From Acidobacteriaceae bacterium (lineage in GTDB: Bacteria; Acidobacteriota; Terriglobia; Terriglobales; SbA1), in NCBI GenBank assembly GCA_019237515.1, contig JAFAGX010000354.1, positions 1 to 7,128 on the forward strand: 7,128 nucleotides of DNA, given 5' to 3'. The position numbers were made by a program, and so were the translations under genes. Position 1 is the first letter of the stretch, and every line of letters begins with the position of its first letter. The notes under the pieces were generated by a model. It saw only the letters and a program-made list of their open reading frames with translations, was not told the DNA's origin and searched no databases. Positions 1-5,757 of the stretch are shown here, piece after piece.

Positions 1-2
1 CG

Positions 3-521
3 CAGCTTGCATGGTTGGCGAAGCCCACCTTACCCGTGCTTTATAACTTTTTGCTTGATTTGACCGGAAACGGCAGAGCCTTGATTCTTCTCTTGTGCGT
101 GTTACTCATCGTGGTCCCGATGATCGCCGCGGAACGATCATCGAACCCTCAAGGCATTCTCAATCACTGGAAGTACCCGTTCTTATTGATATGGTTGCTC
201 CTGCCTATTGCAGTCTCGCTTGTGTTTTCACTACGCTGGCCGGTATTCAGCCCGCGCTTTCTTATTCCTTGTGTTGTGCCCGTCGTACTGCTTGCCGCCG
301 AAGGCATAAACCGCATGCCGTCGAGGGCCATTGGCATTGGAGCGTTATTACTTCTTTCCGGGTTTTGGCTTAACGCTGCTCTTTCTTATTATCGAGCTCG
401 CGCCGACGTCGAACGCACCGACGATTGGAGAAACGCGACACGGTATGTTCTTTCGCAAGCCGAACCCGGGGACGCTGTGCTGTTCACCTACAGCGAAGAA
501 AGACTGGCCTTTGACGAGTAA
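3..521 (+). CDS. GT-C family (GT39/ArnT-PMT-like) membrane glycosyltransferase, C-terminal part, 5' end outside window and cut by an in-frame stop
   Basis: The frame is open from the left edge (first full codon at 3), so the N-terminus with the catalytic loop lies outside the window and the TTG at 15 is probably not a start. The visible 172 residues hold about four membrane helices (roughly residues 26-42, 57-76, 85-102 and 108-126). Next comes a short soluble part with DDWR (140-143) and a PGDAVLF stretch. A hydrophobic WPVFSPRFLIPCVVPV segment followed by a 'DDWR...PGD.vlF' segment is typical of the C-terminal half of GT39-type enzymes, which use polyprenyl-phosphate sugars outside the membrane. 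The frame ends in TAA at 519-521 inside what looks like a conserved domain, and coding-like sequence continues in the same frame to 800. The gene is therefore probably broken, or the stop is a sequencing error. The family call is moderately sure; the acceptor and sugar are unknown. Confidence 0.6.
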   Translation, partial: QLAWLAKPTLPVLYNFLLDLTGNGRALILLLCVLLIVVPMIAAERSSNPQGILNHWKYPFLLIWLLLPIAVSLVFSLRWPVFSPRFLIPCVVPVVLLAAEGINRMPSRAIGIGALLLLSGFWLNAALSYYRARADVERTDDWRNATRYVLSQAEPGDAVLFTYSEERLAFDE

Positions 522-800
522 CAGGGGCAATTTCGCATGGCCAGTGCTGCGATTGAGGAGTTTCCCGAGGGCAGCGACTTCGACCTGTTGAGCCATCGTC
601 CGTCGCGGCCGGATGACAAAATGGTGGCACGAATCACCAATTCTCATCCGCGTGTCTGGGTAATTTCCGCCTTTCAACCCGATTCCGCCAGTCGACACGT
701 TGCGGCCTTGCTGGGGCATCGTTTCAGTCAGTATCTTTTCCGAAATTTCGGATTTCTCCGCGTCGAGCTGTTTGCGAGGCCCACCGGCGTTACGGGATGA
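522..800 (+). pseudogene. Downstream remainder of the glycosyltransferase after the in-frame TAA
   Basis: This stretch is in the same frame as the upstream fragment and is separated from it only by the TAA at 519-521. It stays open for 92 codons to a TGA at 798-800. The translation (from ATG 537: MASAAIEEFPEGSDFDLL, later HPRVWVISAF and RHVAALLGHRF) reads like the soluble C-terminal tail of GT39-like proteins, where a phosphorolysis-unrelated tail of mixed alpha/beta character follows the last helix. A separate small gene starting at ATG 537 is possible, since AGGGG at 523-527 lies nine bases upstream. However, an isolated tail has no obvious function. I read it as the end of one gene interrupted by a nonsense change. 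The family assignment rests on pattern recognition only. Confidence 0.5.
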
Positions 801-950
801 TCAAAGTTGGTTACCGGCGAGAAGGTGAGACTCTCGGGACGGTTTTCAGTTTGGCGCCGGCATTTGGAAGGAGAGATTAGCCGCTGGTTGTCCACCAAAA
901 CTCACGCAACGTCTTCCCCGAGCCGCTCTCCGGAAAATAGGTCCAACTTT

Positions 951-974
951 TTACAATCCTTACAATTGTTTACA
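951..974 (+). promoter_or_regulatory. Three TTACA words at ~one-turn spacing, possible regulator site or promoter region
   Basis: TTACA occurs at 951-955, 960-964 and 970-974, a 9- then 10-base step, so all three lie on nearly the same DNA face. The first two extend to TTACAAT. They sit about 120-145 bases upstream of the ATG at 1095, in a locally AT-rich patch. Direct repeats phased to the helix are typical of transcription-factor sites. No good -10 box can be paired with them at 16-18 bases, so a promoter cannot be placed exactly. Confidence 0.3.
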
Positions 975-1082
975 CCTTGTTCGGGCAACATTCTGGAAGC
1001 GGCAGAGCTCTATGCTCATAGATGAGTATTTCGACGGCAATACCGCACACCCGAACTCTGCATTCTGAGAGCAGCTATCGGC

Positions 1083-1090
1083 AGGAGGTG
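1083..1090 (+). promoter_or_regulatory. Strong Shine-Dalgarno for the secreted protein
   Basis: AGGAGGTG closely matches the anti-Shine-Dalgarno complement and ends four bases before the ATG at 1095. It fixes this start over the overlapping frames. It also contrasts with mrdA and rodA, which have no such site. Confidence 0.8.
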
Positions 1091-1094
1091 CAAT

Positions 1095-2096
1095 ATGAAC
1101 CGCCGTTGTGTCCTCTCCGCGCTTCGTTCGTTTCTGGTTACTCTGGCCTTCGTGTTCACGGGAACGTTGTTCTTGAGCTTAGCGAGCCGTGCTCAGGAAT
1201 CTAGTCAGCCGGCTTCACAAACCAGCCCACTCGCTCCAGCTGAGTCCGAAACTGGCGGGAAGCTCATGGTTCCCTCTGGCACCCGGTTGCATTTGGTGCT
1301 CACGCGTCCAATTGACAGCAAATCGACCCATCGGGGTGACGAGATCGACACCCAAATCACCGCTCCCGTGACCATCGGAAACCGGGCGATAGTTCCTGCT
1401 GGAACTTATTTGCAAGGCAAGGTTGAGAAGCTCAACCGAAAAGGCAATCGGGCCGAGTTTCTCATGCAATCAGGCTCAATAATCTTTCCCGACGGCTATG
1501 TCGCAAATGTCGCTGGACCTCTCACTATCGAGAGTGACGAAGACACAGCTTGGCGAAACCCAAGTGGTACGACAAAAGCGGGTGTCATCGCGGCTCCGGC
1601 CGCCGGAGTGGGTCTGGGTGCCTTGATCGGCAATGCGGCCCATACCACCCACACAACTACATTTGCTGGTACCACGCTCACCTCTAGCTCGCCCACTGGA
1701 ATCGCCGTCGGAAGCATTGTCGGACTCGCGGCAGGAGGGGCTGTTGCTTTGGTCCTGCTTGCACGCAGCCATCAATTCTTCGTGGATGTCGGCGCGCCCA
1801 TGGAGCTTACGTTGGCTCAACCCCTGGTGCTGGCGTCCAACCAGGTCGAGGATGCCGTTAAGCAATCCCAAAGCCAGCCGCCGGCGATCACGCCGGTGGC
1901 AAAGCGTCCTGTTCCGCCCACGCAGACGGCTTCGCCATTACCTGCGGATCACGGTACCTGCTACACGCCGGATACCCCGGGTACTCCTCCGACTGTCATT
2001 CCAGGAATCCCCGCAACACCCAATTCTCCCGGCACTCCGGATGTCGTTATTCCCGGGTCCCCATCCATTCCGGGAACGCCGTATCCATGTCCGTAA
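1095..2096 (+). CDS. Secreted protein of unknown function with glycine-rich hydrophobic middle and PGTP/VIPG proline-repeat tail
   Basis: 333 residues. The N-terminus is a classic signal peptide: basic MNRR, hydrophobic core ~12-30, and likely cleavage after Ser-Arg-Ala33. Residues ~57-145 are a beta-rich domain (MVPSGTRLHLVLTRPIDS, then HRGDEI, IVPAGTYLQGKV), the kind of 'property at high cost, allowed by a threshold' barrel-like segment seen in many acidobacterial envelope proteins and loosely reminiscent of TrbI/VirB10 folds. Residues 162-181 and 202-222 are small-residue, glycine-rich hydrophobic segments like glycine zippers, split by a Thr/Ser-rich stretch. Residues 225-248 are again beta-like. 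The tail (289-333) carries two imperfect PGTP...VIPG...P repeats bounded by Cys289 and Cys332, which could form a disulfide. Location is probably periplasm or outer envelope. No enzyme motif is visible and I cannot name a function. The strong ribosome site at 1083-1090 supports the start. Confidence 0.85.
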   Translation: MNRRCVLSALRSFLVTLAFVFTGTLFLSLASRAQESSQPASQTSPLAPAESETGGKLMVPSGTRLHLVLTRPIDSKSTHRGDEIDTQITAPVTIGNRAIVPAGTYLQGKVEKLNRKGNRAEFLMQSGSIIFPDGYVANVAGPLTIESDEDTAWRNPSGTTKAGVIAAPAAGVGLGALIGNAAHTTHTTTFAGTTLTSSSPTGIAVGSIVGLAAGGAVALVLLARSHQFFVDVGAPMELTLAQPLVLASNQVEDAVKQSQSQPPAITPVAKRPVPPTQTASPLPADHGTCYTPDTPGTPPTVIPGIPATPNSPGTPDVVIPGSPSIPGTPYPCP

Positions 2097-2236
2097 CGGC
2101 GCTGCCCTTCCGTTACTAAAGGCAGAGGGCGGCCAGCAGCTCTGGGGGTTACAATGAATTAACTTCCCGAAAGGATGAATGGGACAGGGGTTTCGCGGAG
2201 GTGTGCAGCCCCGCGGTCCCCGCCTGACCTGCCTAG
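2097..2236 (+). promoter_or_regulatory. Gap ahead of mrdA with inverted repeats, possible mRNA leader structure
   Basis: Two structures are visible. A weak bulged hairpin, 2102-2109 with 2119-2125 (CTGCC-TT with AAGGCAG), lies just after the stop of the secreted protein; no T-tract follows, so it is a poor intrinsic terminator. The second uses the right arm CCGCGGTCCC (2211-2220), which can pair with GGGAC (2181-2185) and CGCGG (2194-2198). A good GGAGG (2197-2201) lies within this structure, 35 bases before the mrdA ATG, too far to serve it. Confidence 0.35.
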
Positions 2237-4204
2237 ATGTTTGGCCGCGATGAAAAGGTATCGTCCATCCGCCTGACCGCGGTGCAATACATTATTCTTT
2301 CTATCTTTTTGATCCTCGCTTATGGCCTGTGGCGATTGGAGGTCGTTCAAAGTGAGTTTTATGCGAACTTGGCGGAAAAGAACCGCATTCGCAATGTGCC
2401 GATCCTCGCTCCCAGGGGCAAGATTCTCGACCGCGAAGGAAGAATCATTGTCGACAATTACCCCTCGTTCAGCGCTCTGCTCATGCGGGATTCCAGCCGC
2501 GACCTGATGGTCGATGCAGACCTGATCGCGGATGGCCTTCATCTTGACCCAAACGAGTTGAAACAACGCATTCGTCACTTCGCTGGCTCGCCGCAATATC
2601 AGCCCATTTATTTGAAAGACGACATCACGCCGGATGAGCTGGCCTTCGTCGAGTCGCACCGTAACGAGCTGCCAGAGCTGGACACGATCATGGCGCATCG
2701 TCGCTTGTATCCGCGAAAAGGCTTCATGGCGCATTTGATCGGCTACGTCGGCGAAGTCAGCGAGGACATGCTCAACCAACCGCAGTTCGAGCTTTACAAT
2801 CCCGGCGATGTGGTCGGCAAATCCGGCGTTGAGCTTGAATATAACGACCTTCTGATGGGTAAGAACGGTTCGCGCCGCGCCGTCGTAAATAGCCATGGAA
2901 GAGAAGTGGGCAGGCTGGACGAAACTCCGGCGGTCCCCGGCAAACAGCTGAAACTCACCATCGATCTCGACCTGCAGATCGCGGCCGAAGAAGCCCTGGA
3001 GGGCAGAAATGGCGCGATTGTCGCCATGGACCCTCGCAATGGCGAAATTCTTGCGATGGTCAGCCGGCCGACATTTGATCCCAATGATTTTGCCGTGAGA
3101 GTTTCCCGCGATCAGTGGACGAAGCTGGTAACCGACGAAGAACATCCGCTATTGAACAAAGCCATTCAGGCACAGCTCGCTCCGGGGTCCACGTTCAAGA
3201 TCATCATGGCAACTGCCGGTCTGCAGGAAGGAATTGCGCAGGATTTGCACGTGATCTGCAATGGCGGCGCAGTCTTTTACGGCCGCTACTTCAAATGTTG
3301 GGTGACCGCGGAACATCGCATTCATGGAGAGGTGGAGATCAGCAAGGGCATTTATCAATCGTGCGATGTCTTCTTCTATACGCTCGCGGAGAAACTGGGA
3401 ATCGACCGCATCGCCAAGTACGCCACGATGTTCGGCCTGGGTCAGAAGACGGGCATTGATCTGCCACAGGAAGTCACCGGCATCATGCCCTCCGAGGAAT
3501 GGAAAATCCGCAACTTCAAGCAGAAATGGTATGCCGGTGAAACGATTTCCGTGGGCATCGGCCAGGGAGCGGTCGCGGTCACCCCGATTCAGTTGGCACG
3601 CGCACTTGGCGGAATCGCCAGCGGAGGATTGCTGGTTCATCCCCACGTGACCAATCCAGCAGACTTACCCGGCAACGTGGTTCCGACCTCGAACGTTCCG
3701 GAAAAAGTTCAGATTCCCATCGATGCCAAGAATTGGGAAATCATCACCGATGCGATGGCCAATGTGCCCACACCGCTAGGGACTGCCCCCAGTGCACATT
3801 TGCAGGGAATCGACTTCGCGGGCAAAACCGGCAGCGCTCAAACCATTAGTAATGCCATGAAGGCGAAAGTAGCTAACGGCAAGTCCCGATTCAAAGATAA
3901 TGCTTGGTTTGTGGGAGTCACGCCACGGCGAAGTCCGGAGATTGTCGTTGCTGTTCTCTTCGAAGGCGGGGAGCACGGTCAGTTTGCGGCTCGAATCGCC
4001 GCCCAAGTGATAAGAGCATACATTGAAAAGGAACGGCGTCAGCCCAATAAGATGGCCGAAGGCAAGCCCAAGGTGGAAATCGGAGCCGTCTGGAATGATG
4101 CCGACCCGGATGGATCGGACGATACGTTGCACGGCGGCCGTTTCATGATTGACGTTGCAAACAAGCGCTTGCCGTTTGCCACCGCCGCGCCGGGACTCAA
4201 ATGA
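2237..4204 (+). CDS. mrdA: Penicillin-binding protein 2, peptidoglycan D,D-transpeptidase of the elongasome
   Basis: 655-residue class B PBP, close to the usual length. It cross-links new glycan strands in the periplasm as partner of the SEDS polymerase RodA. There is a short cytoplasmic start, one membrane anchor (~13-33), and the N-terminal pedestal with the hallmark PRGKILDR (59-66). The transpeptidase domain follows: active-site Ser318-Thr-Phe-Lys321 in LAPGSTFK, second motif Ser375-Cys-Asp377 (PBP2 proteins carry SxD where most PBPs have SxN), and Lys530-Thr-Gly532 in FAGKTGSAQ. The ISVGIGQG stretch (437-444) is also typical. After the catalytic domain comes a ~50-residue tail (605-655), Asp-rich in part. 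ATG 2237 is chosen because it gives the expected short N-terminus before the anchor, although no Shine-Dalgarno precedes it. The rodA gene follows after 57 bases, so the two are probably co-transcribed. mreBCD is not adjacent upstream, unlike in many genomes. Confidence 0.97.
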   Translation: MFGRDEKVSSIRLTAVQYIILSIFLILAYGLWRLEVVQSEFYANLAEKNRIRNVPILAPRGKILDREGRIIVDNYPSFSALLMRDSSRDLMVDADLIADGLHLDPNELKQRIRHFAGSPQYQPIYLKDDITPDELAFVESHRNELPELDTIMAHRRLYPRKGFMAHLIGYVGEVSEDMLNQPQFELYNPGDVVGKSGVELEYNDLLMGKNGSRRAVVNSHGREVGRLDETPAVPGKQLKLTIDLDLQIAAEEALEGRNGAIVAMDPRNGEILAMVSRPTFDPNDFAVRVSRDQWTKLVTDEEHPLLNKAIQAQLAPGSTFKIIMATAGLQEGIAQDLHVICNGGAVFYGRYFKCWVTAEHRIHGEVEISKGIYQSCDVFFYTLAEKLGIDRIAKYATMFGLGQKTGIDLPQEVTGIMPSEEWKIRNFKQKWYAGETISVGIGQGAVAVTPIQLARALGGIASGGLLVHPHVTNPADLPGNVVPTSNVPEKVQIPIDAKNWEIITDAMANVPTPLGTAPSAHLQGIDFAGKTGSAQTISNAMKAKVANGKSRFKDNAWFVGVTPRRSPEIVVAVLFEGGEHGQFAARIAAQVIRAYIEKERRQPNKMAEGKPKVEIGAVWNDADPDGSDDTLHGGRFMIDVANKRLPFATAAPGLK

Positions 4205-4209
4205 TTTTG

Positions 4210-4246
4210 AGTAGCTAGGGGCAGAATTTCCTAGCTCCTAGCTACT
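4210..4246 (+). repeat. Inverted repeat in the mrdA–rodA spacer
   Basis: AGTAGCTAGG (4210-4219) is the exact reverse complement of CCTAGCTACT (4237-4246), giving a 10-bp stem with a 17-base loop. The same left arm can instead pair over 7 bp with 4230-4236 or over 9 bp with 4252-4260, because the right side is a tandem repeat. No T-tract follows, so it is not a simple terminator. Confidence 0.7.
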
Positions 4247-4261
4247 AACTACTAGCTACTG
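4231..4261 (+). repeat. 7-bp tandem repeat (CTAGCTA-type), ~4.4 copies, abutting the rodA start
   Basis: Units are CTAGCTC (4231-4237), CTAGCTA (4238-4244), CTAACTA (4245-4251), CTAGCTA (4252-4258) and a partial CTG (4259-4261). The next base is the A of the rodA ATG. The array fills the place where a ribosome-binding site would be. A heptamer array can change length by slippage. Confidence 0.85.
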
Positions 4262-5347
4262 ATGGCCCGCTACGTTTCATTTCGTGATTTCGATTGGTTG
4301 CTGTTTACCTTCGTGCTGCTCATCTGCGCGCTCGGAGTGACCGAGATCCGCAGCGCAACCGCGCACACCAAGTTCGCCGGCGCCCACATCAAGCAGGTCT
4401 ATTGGGTGCTAGGTGGCGTGGCAGCGATGTTCCTCATGAGCATCATCAATTACCAGGCGATGCTCGAAAAAGTTCATTGGATGTACATCGTTGCGGTTGC
4501 CTCGTTAGTCTCGGTACTCCTATTCGGACAGAAGTTTCTGGGGGCGAGGCGGTGGGTGAAAATGCCCGGCGGCGGACATTTTCAACCTTCCGAGTGGGTC
4601 AAGTTGATCCTTATTCTTGCTGTTGCAAAGTACTTTGCAGATCTCCATCAACGCGAGCTCTCCTGGTCCGACTTCATTAAAGCCGGAGCAATGGTCGGCG
4701 TTCCCATGCTCATGGTTCTCGCTCAACCCGACTTGGGAACAGCCCTGACTTACATCCCAATCGCAGTCATGGGTCTCTTCCTGGGTGGGCTGCGGGCCAA
4801 GCAAGCGCTGGCCGTCTTCGTTCTCGCAGGTCTCATGATGCCGTTAGCATGGCATGTCTTGAAGCCTTACCAGCGCGAACGGCTCACCAGCTTTATGGAA
4901 CCGGAAGCTGATAAGCAGGGCTCCGGTTATCAAGTTATTCAATCTCTCATCGCAGTAGGTTCGGGCGGGATTTGGGGCAGCAGCGCTGGATCCCAGACCC
5001 ATCTTTCCTTTCTCCCGGTGCCTCAAACCGACTTCATCTTTGCCGCCTTTGCTGAGGAGCACGGATTCGTCGGTGCCTTAACAGTAATGCTGTTATACTT
5101 TATAGTGCTGATGCGGTTGACCCAGAATGCACAGACAGCGCCCGATCGCGCTGGTACATTTCTGGTGATGGGTGTGGTAGCTGTGCTCAGCTTCCACATT
5201 CTGGTCAACGTCGGCATGGTGGTTGGTTTTATGCCGGTCACTGGAATCCCCTTGCCCCTAATGAGTTACGGCGGGTCTTCCGTTTTATTTATGTTTTTGG
5301 CGCTAGGTATGGTGATGAATGTCCGCATGCGCCGATACGTAAACTGA
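4262..5347 (+). CDS. rodA: RodA, SEDS-family peptidoglycan glycosyltransferase of the elongasome
   Basis: 361 residues, typical RodA length, with about ten hydrophobic segments. It polymerises lipid II into glycan strands at the outer membrane face of the cytoplasmic membrane and works in a complex with PBP2, encoded just upstream. Visible SEDS signatures are FQPSEWVKL (107-115), with Glu111 and Lys114 at the conserved ExxK positions; AQPDLGTAL (154-162); PQTDFIFAAFAEEHGF (254-269), with Asp257 at the position of the catalytic Asp in the TDF(I/L)F motif; and NVGMVVGFMPVTGIPLPLMS followed by YGGSS (336-340) near the C-terminus. PVTGIPLP and short termini favour RodA over FtsW, as does adjacency to mrdA. 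The ATG at 4262 is the natural start before helix 1. It has no Shine-Dalgarno and instead sits directly after a heptamer repeat, so translation may be coupled to mrdA or use another mode of initiation. Confidence 0.96.
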   Translation: MARYVSFRDFDWLLFTFVLLICALGVTEIRSATAHTKFAGAHIKQVYWVLGGVAAMFLMSIINYQAMLEKVHWMYIVAVASLVSVLLFGQKFLGARRWVKMPGGGHFQPSEWVKLILILAVAKYFADLHQRELSWSDFIKAGAMVGVPMLMVLAQPDLGTALTYIPIAVMGLFLGGLRAKQALAVFVLAGLMMPLAWHVLKPYQRERLTSFMEPEADKQGSGYQVIQSLIAVGSGGIWGSSAGSQTHLSFLPVPQTDFIFAAFAEEHGFVGALTVMLLYFIVLMRLTQNAQTAPDRAGTFLVMGVVAVLSFHILVNVGMVVGFMPVTGIPLPLMSYGGSSVLFMFLALGMVMNVRMRRYVN

Positions 5348-5415
5348 AGCAGCGGGAAGATGGGCTAGGAGCATTGCCGCACTCGCCAGACGCGGCTAAT
5401 TACAAGATTACGATC

Positions 5416-5495
5416 GCCCTCGCGTGAAGAGGGCACACCGGCCACAGACAGTCTGGGCCGGGCAGGATTGAAGCTTAATACGCCCGCTGGGCGGG
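5416..5495 (+). ncRNA. Candidate structured RNA: three consecutive hairpins downstream of rodA
   Basis: Hairpin 1: GCCCTC (5416-5421) with GAGGGC (5429-5434), 6 bp, 7-base loop. Hairpin 2: CCGGCC (5438-5443) with GGCCGG (5456-5461), extended inward past one bulged A by CAGA/TCTG (5445-5448/5452-5455), 10 bp in all. Hairpin 3: CGCCC (5481-5485) with GGGCG (5489-5493). CGGGC (5459-5463) could pair instead with GCCCG (5482-5486), which would break hairpins 2 and 3 and so offers an alternative fold. It matches no riboswitch or RNA family I can recognise. There are no T-tracts, so intrinsic termination is unlikely. It may be a 5' leader, a 3' end or a small RNA. Confidence 0.4.
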
Positions 5496-5609
5496 TAACG
5501 GCCCCTGGGTTGTCAGCAAAACGTTTGTTAGACGGCGATCAACGACGACCCGAGAGAGCGGTCACAAACCCGGCGCGTGACATGCGATAAGTGAGAAAGA
5601 TTCTAAAGC

Positions 5610-5637
5610 TTGCGGAATTCACAACGCTGCTTAATAT
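5610..5637 (+). promoter_or_regulatory. Weak sigma70-like promoter candidate for the RNase G/E gene
   Basis: TTGCGG (5610-5615) and TAATAT (5632-5637) are separated by 16 bases and match the consensus at about 3/6 and 4/6 positions. If used, transcription would start near 5644 and leave a ~115-base leader excluding the three-hairpin region. Such matches arise easily by chance. Confidence 0.2.
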
Positions 5638-5721
5638 CGACAGCAGCTCAGGTCTTCTTGTACCCAAGCGCATCGCACTGCTCCATCCTCCCGATCCTCG
5701 CCTGTCCATGACCCGGTAACT

Positions 5722-5745
5722 CCTGCAGACGTTTAGCCCTGCAGG
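5722..5745 (+). promoter_or_regulatory. Perfect 7-bp hairpin just ahead of the RNase G/E ribosome site
   Basis: CCTGCAG (5722-5728) is the reverse complement of CTGCAGG (5739-5745), with a 10-base loop. It ends three bases before GGAG (5749-5752), the ribosome site, which is five bases from the ATG at 5758. A stem this close could limit ribosome access or serve as a cleavage or binding target. Confidence 0.4.
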
Positions 5746-5748
5746 ACC

Positions 5749-5752
5749 GGAG
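5749..5752 (+). promoter_or_regulatory. Shine-Dalgarno GGAG for RNase G/E
   Basis: GGAG with five bases to ATG 5758. It supports this start, which also gives the normal RNase G/E N-terminus of ~40 residues before the S1 core. Confidence 0.6.
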
Positions 5753-5757
5753 TACAT

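Larger units (their letters stand above)
801..1094. other. Non-coding gap between the glycosyltransferase remnant and the secreted protein
   Basis: About 294 bases without a convincing gene. The one longer frame here starts at a weak TTG and gives a residue mix with no recognisable domain. I see no terminator with a T-tract after 800. The 3' half is AT-richer and holds the spaced TTACA words described separately, so it probably contains the promoter of the gene at 1095. Confidence 0.5.
5348..5757 (+). other. 410-bp non-coding gap before RNase G/E, with hairpins and possible promoter
   Basis: No convincing gene lies here; an antisense frame at 5539-5793 has no recognisable content and overlaps the next gene. 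The 5' half (5416-5505) is dense in GC-rich hairpins. A weak promoter candidate lies at 5610-5637 and a perfect 7-bp stem at 5722-5745 next to the ribosome site. The gap probably separates transcription of rodA from that of the RNase gene and serves as its leader. Confidence 0.5.

Noticed and set aside
851..870. Sigma54-like TGGCGC...TTGG element
   Set aside because: The second half lacks the GC dinucleotide at the required spacing from the GG.
807..1025. Possible 72-codon gene downstream of the glycosyltransferase
   Set aside because: TTG start without a clear ribosome site, no recognisable domain, and it runs through the AT-rich promoter-like patch.
1633..2157. 174-codon + frame overlapping the 3' part of the secreted protein
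   Set aside because: Arg/Ser-rich out-of-frame translation of the same DNA, with no ribosome site; the 1095 frame has a signal peptide and a coherent tail.
2159..3145. Long antisense open frame (328 codons) opposite the 5' half of mrdA
   Set aside because: It mirrors the codon bias of mrdA, which has unmistakable PBP2 motifs on the + strand; its translation shows no recognisable domain.
4205..4261. CRISPR array or transposon end in the mrdA–rodA spacer
   Set aside because: The unit is 7 bp with no spacers, and there is no target-site duplication or transposase nearby.
5416..5495. Intrinsic terminator after rodA
   Set aside because: None of the GC-rich hairpins is followed by a T-tract.
5416..5512. 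RNase P RNA, tmRNA, 6S RNA or a known riboswitch
   Set aside because: The conserved cores I know for these families are not present; only stems without a recognisable motif are seen.
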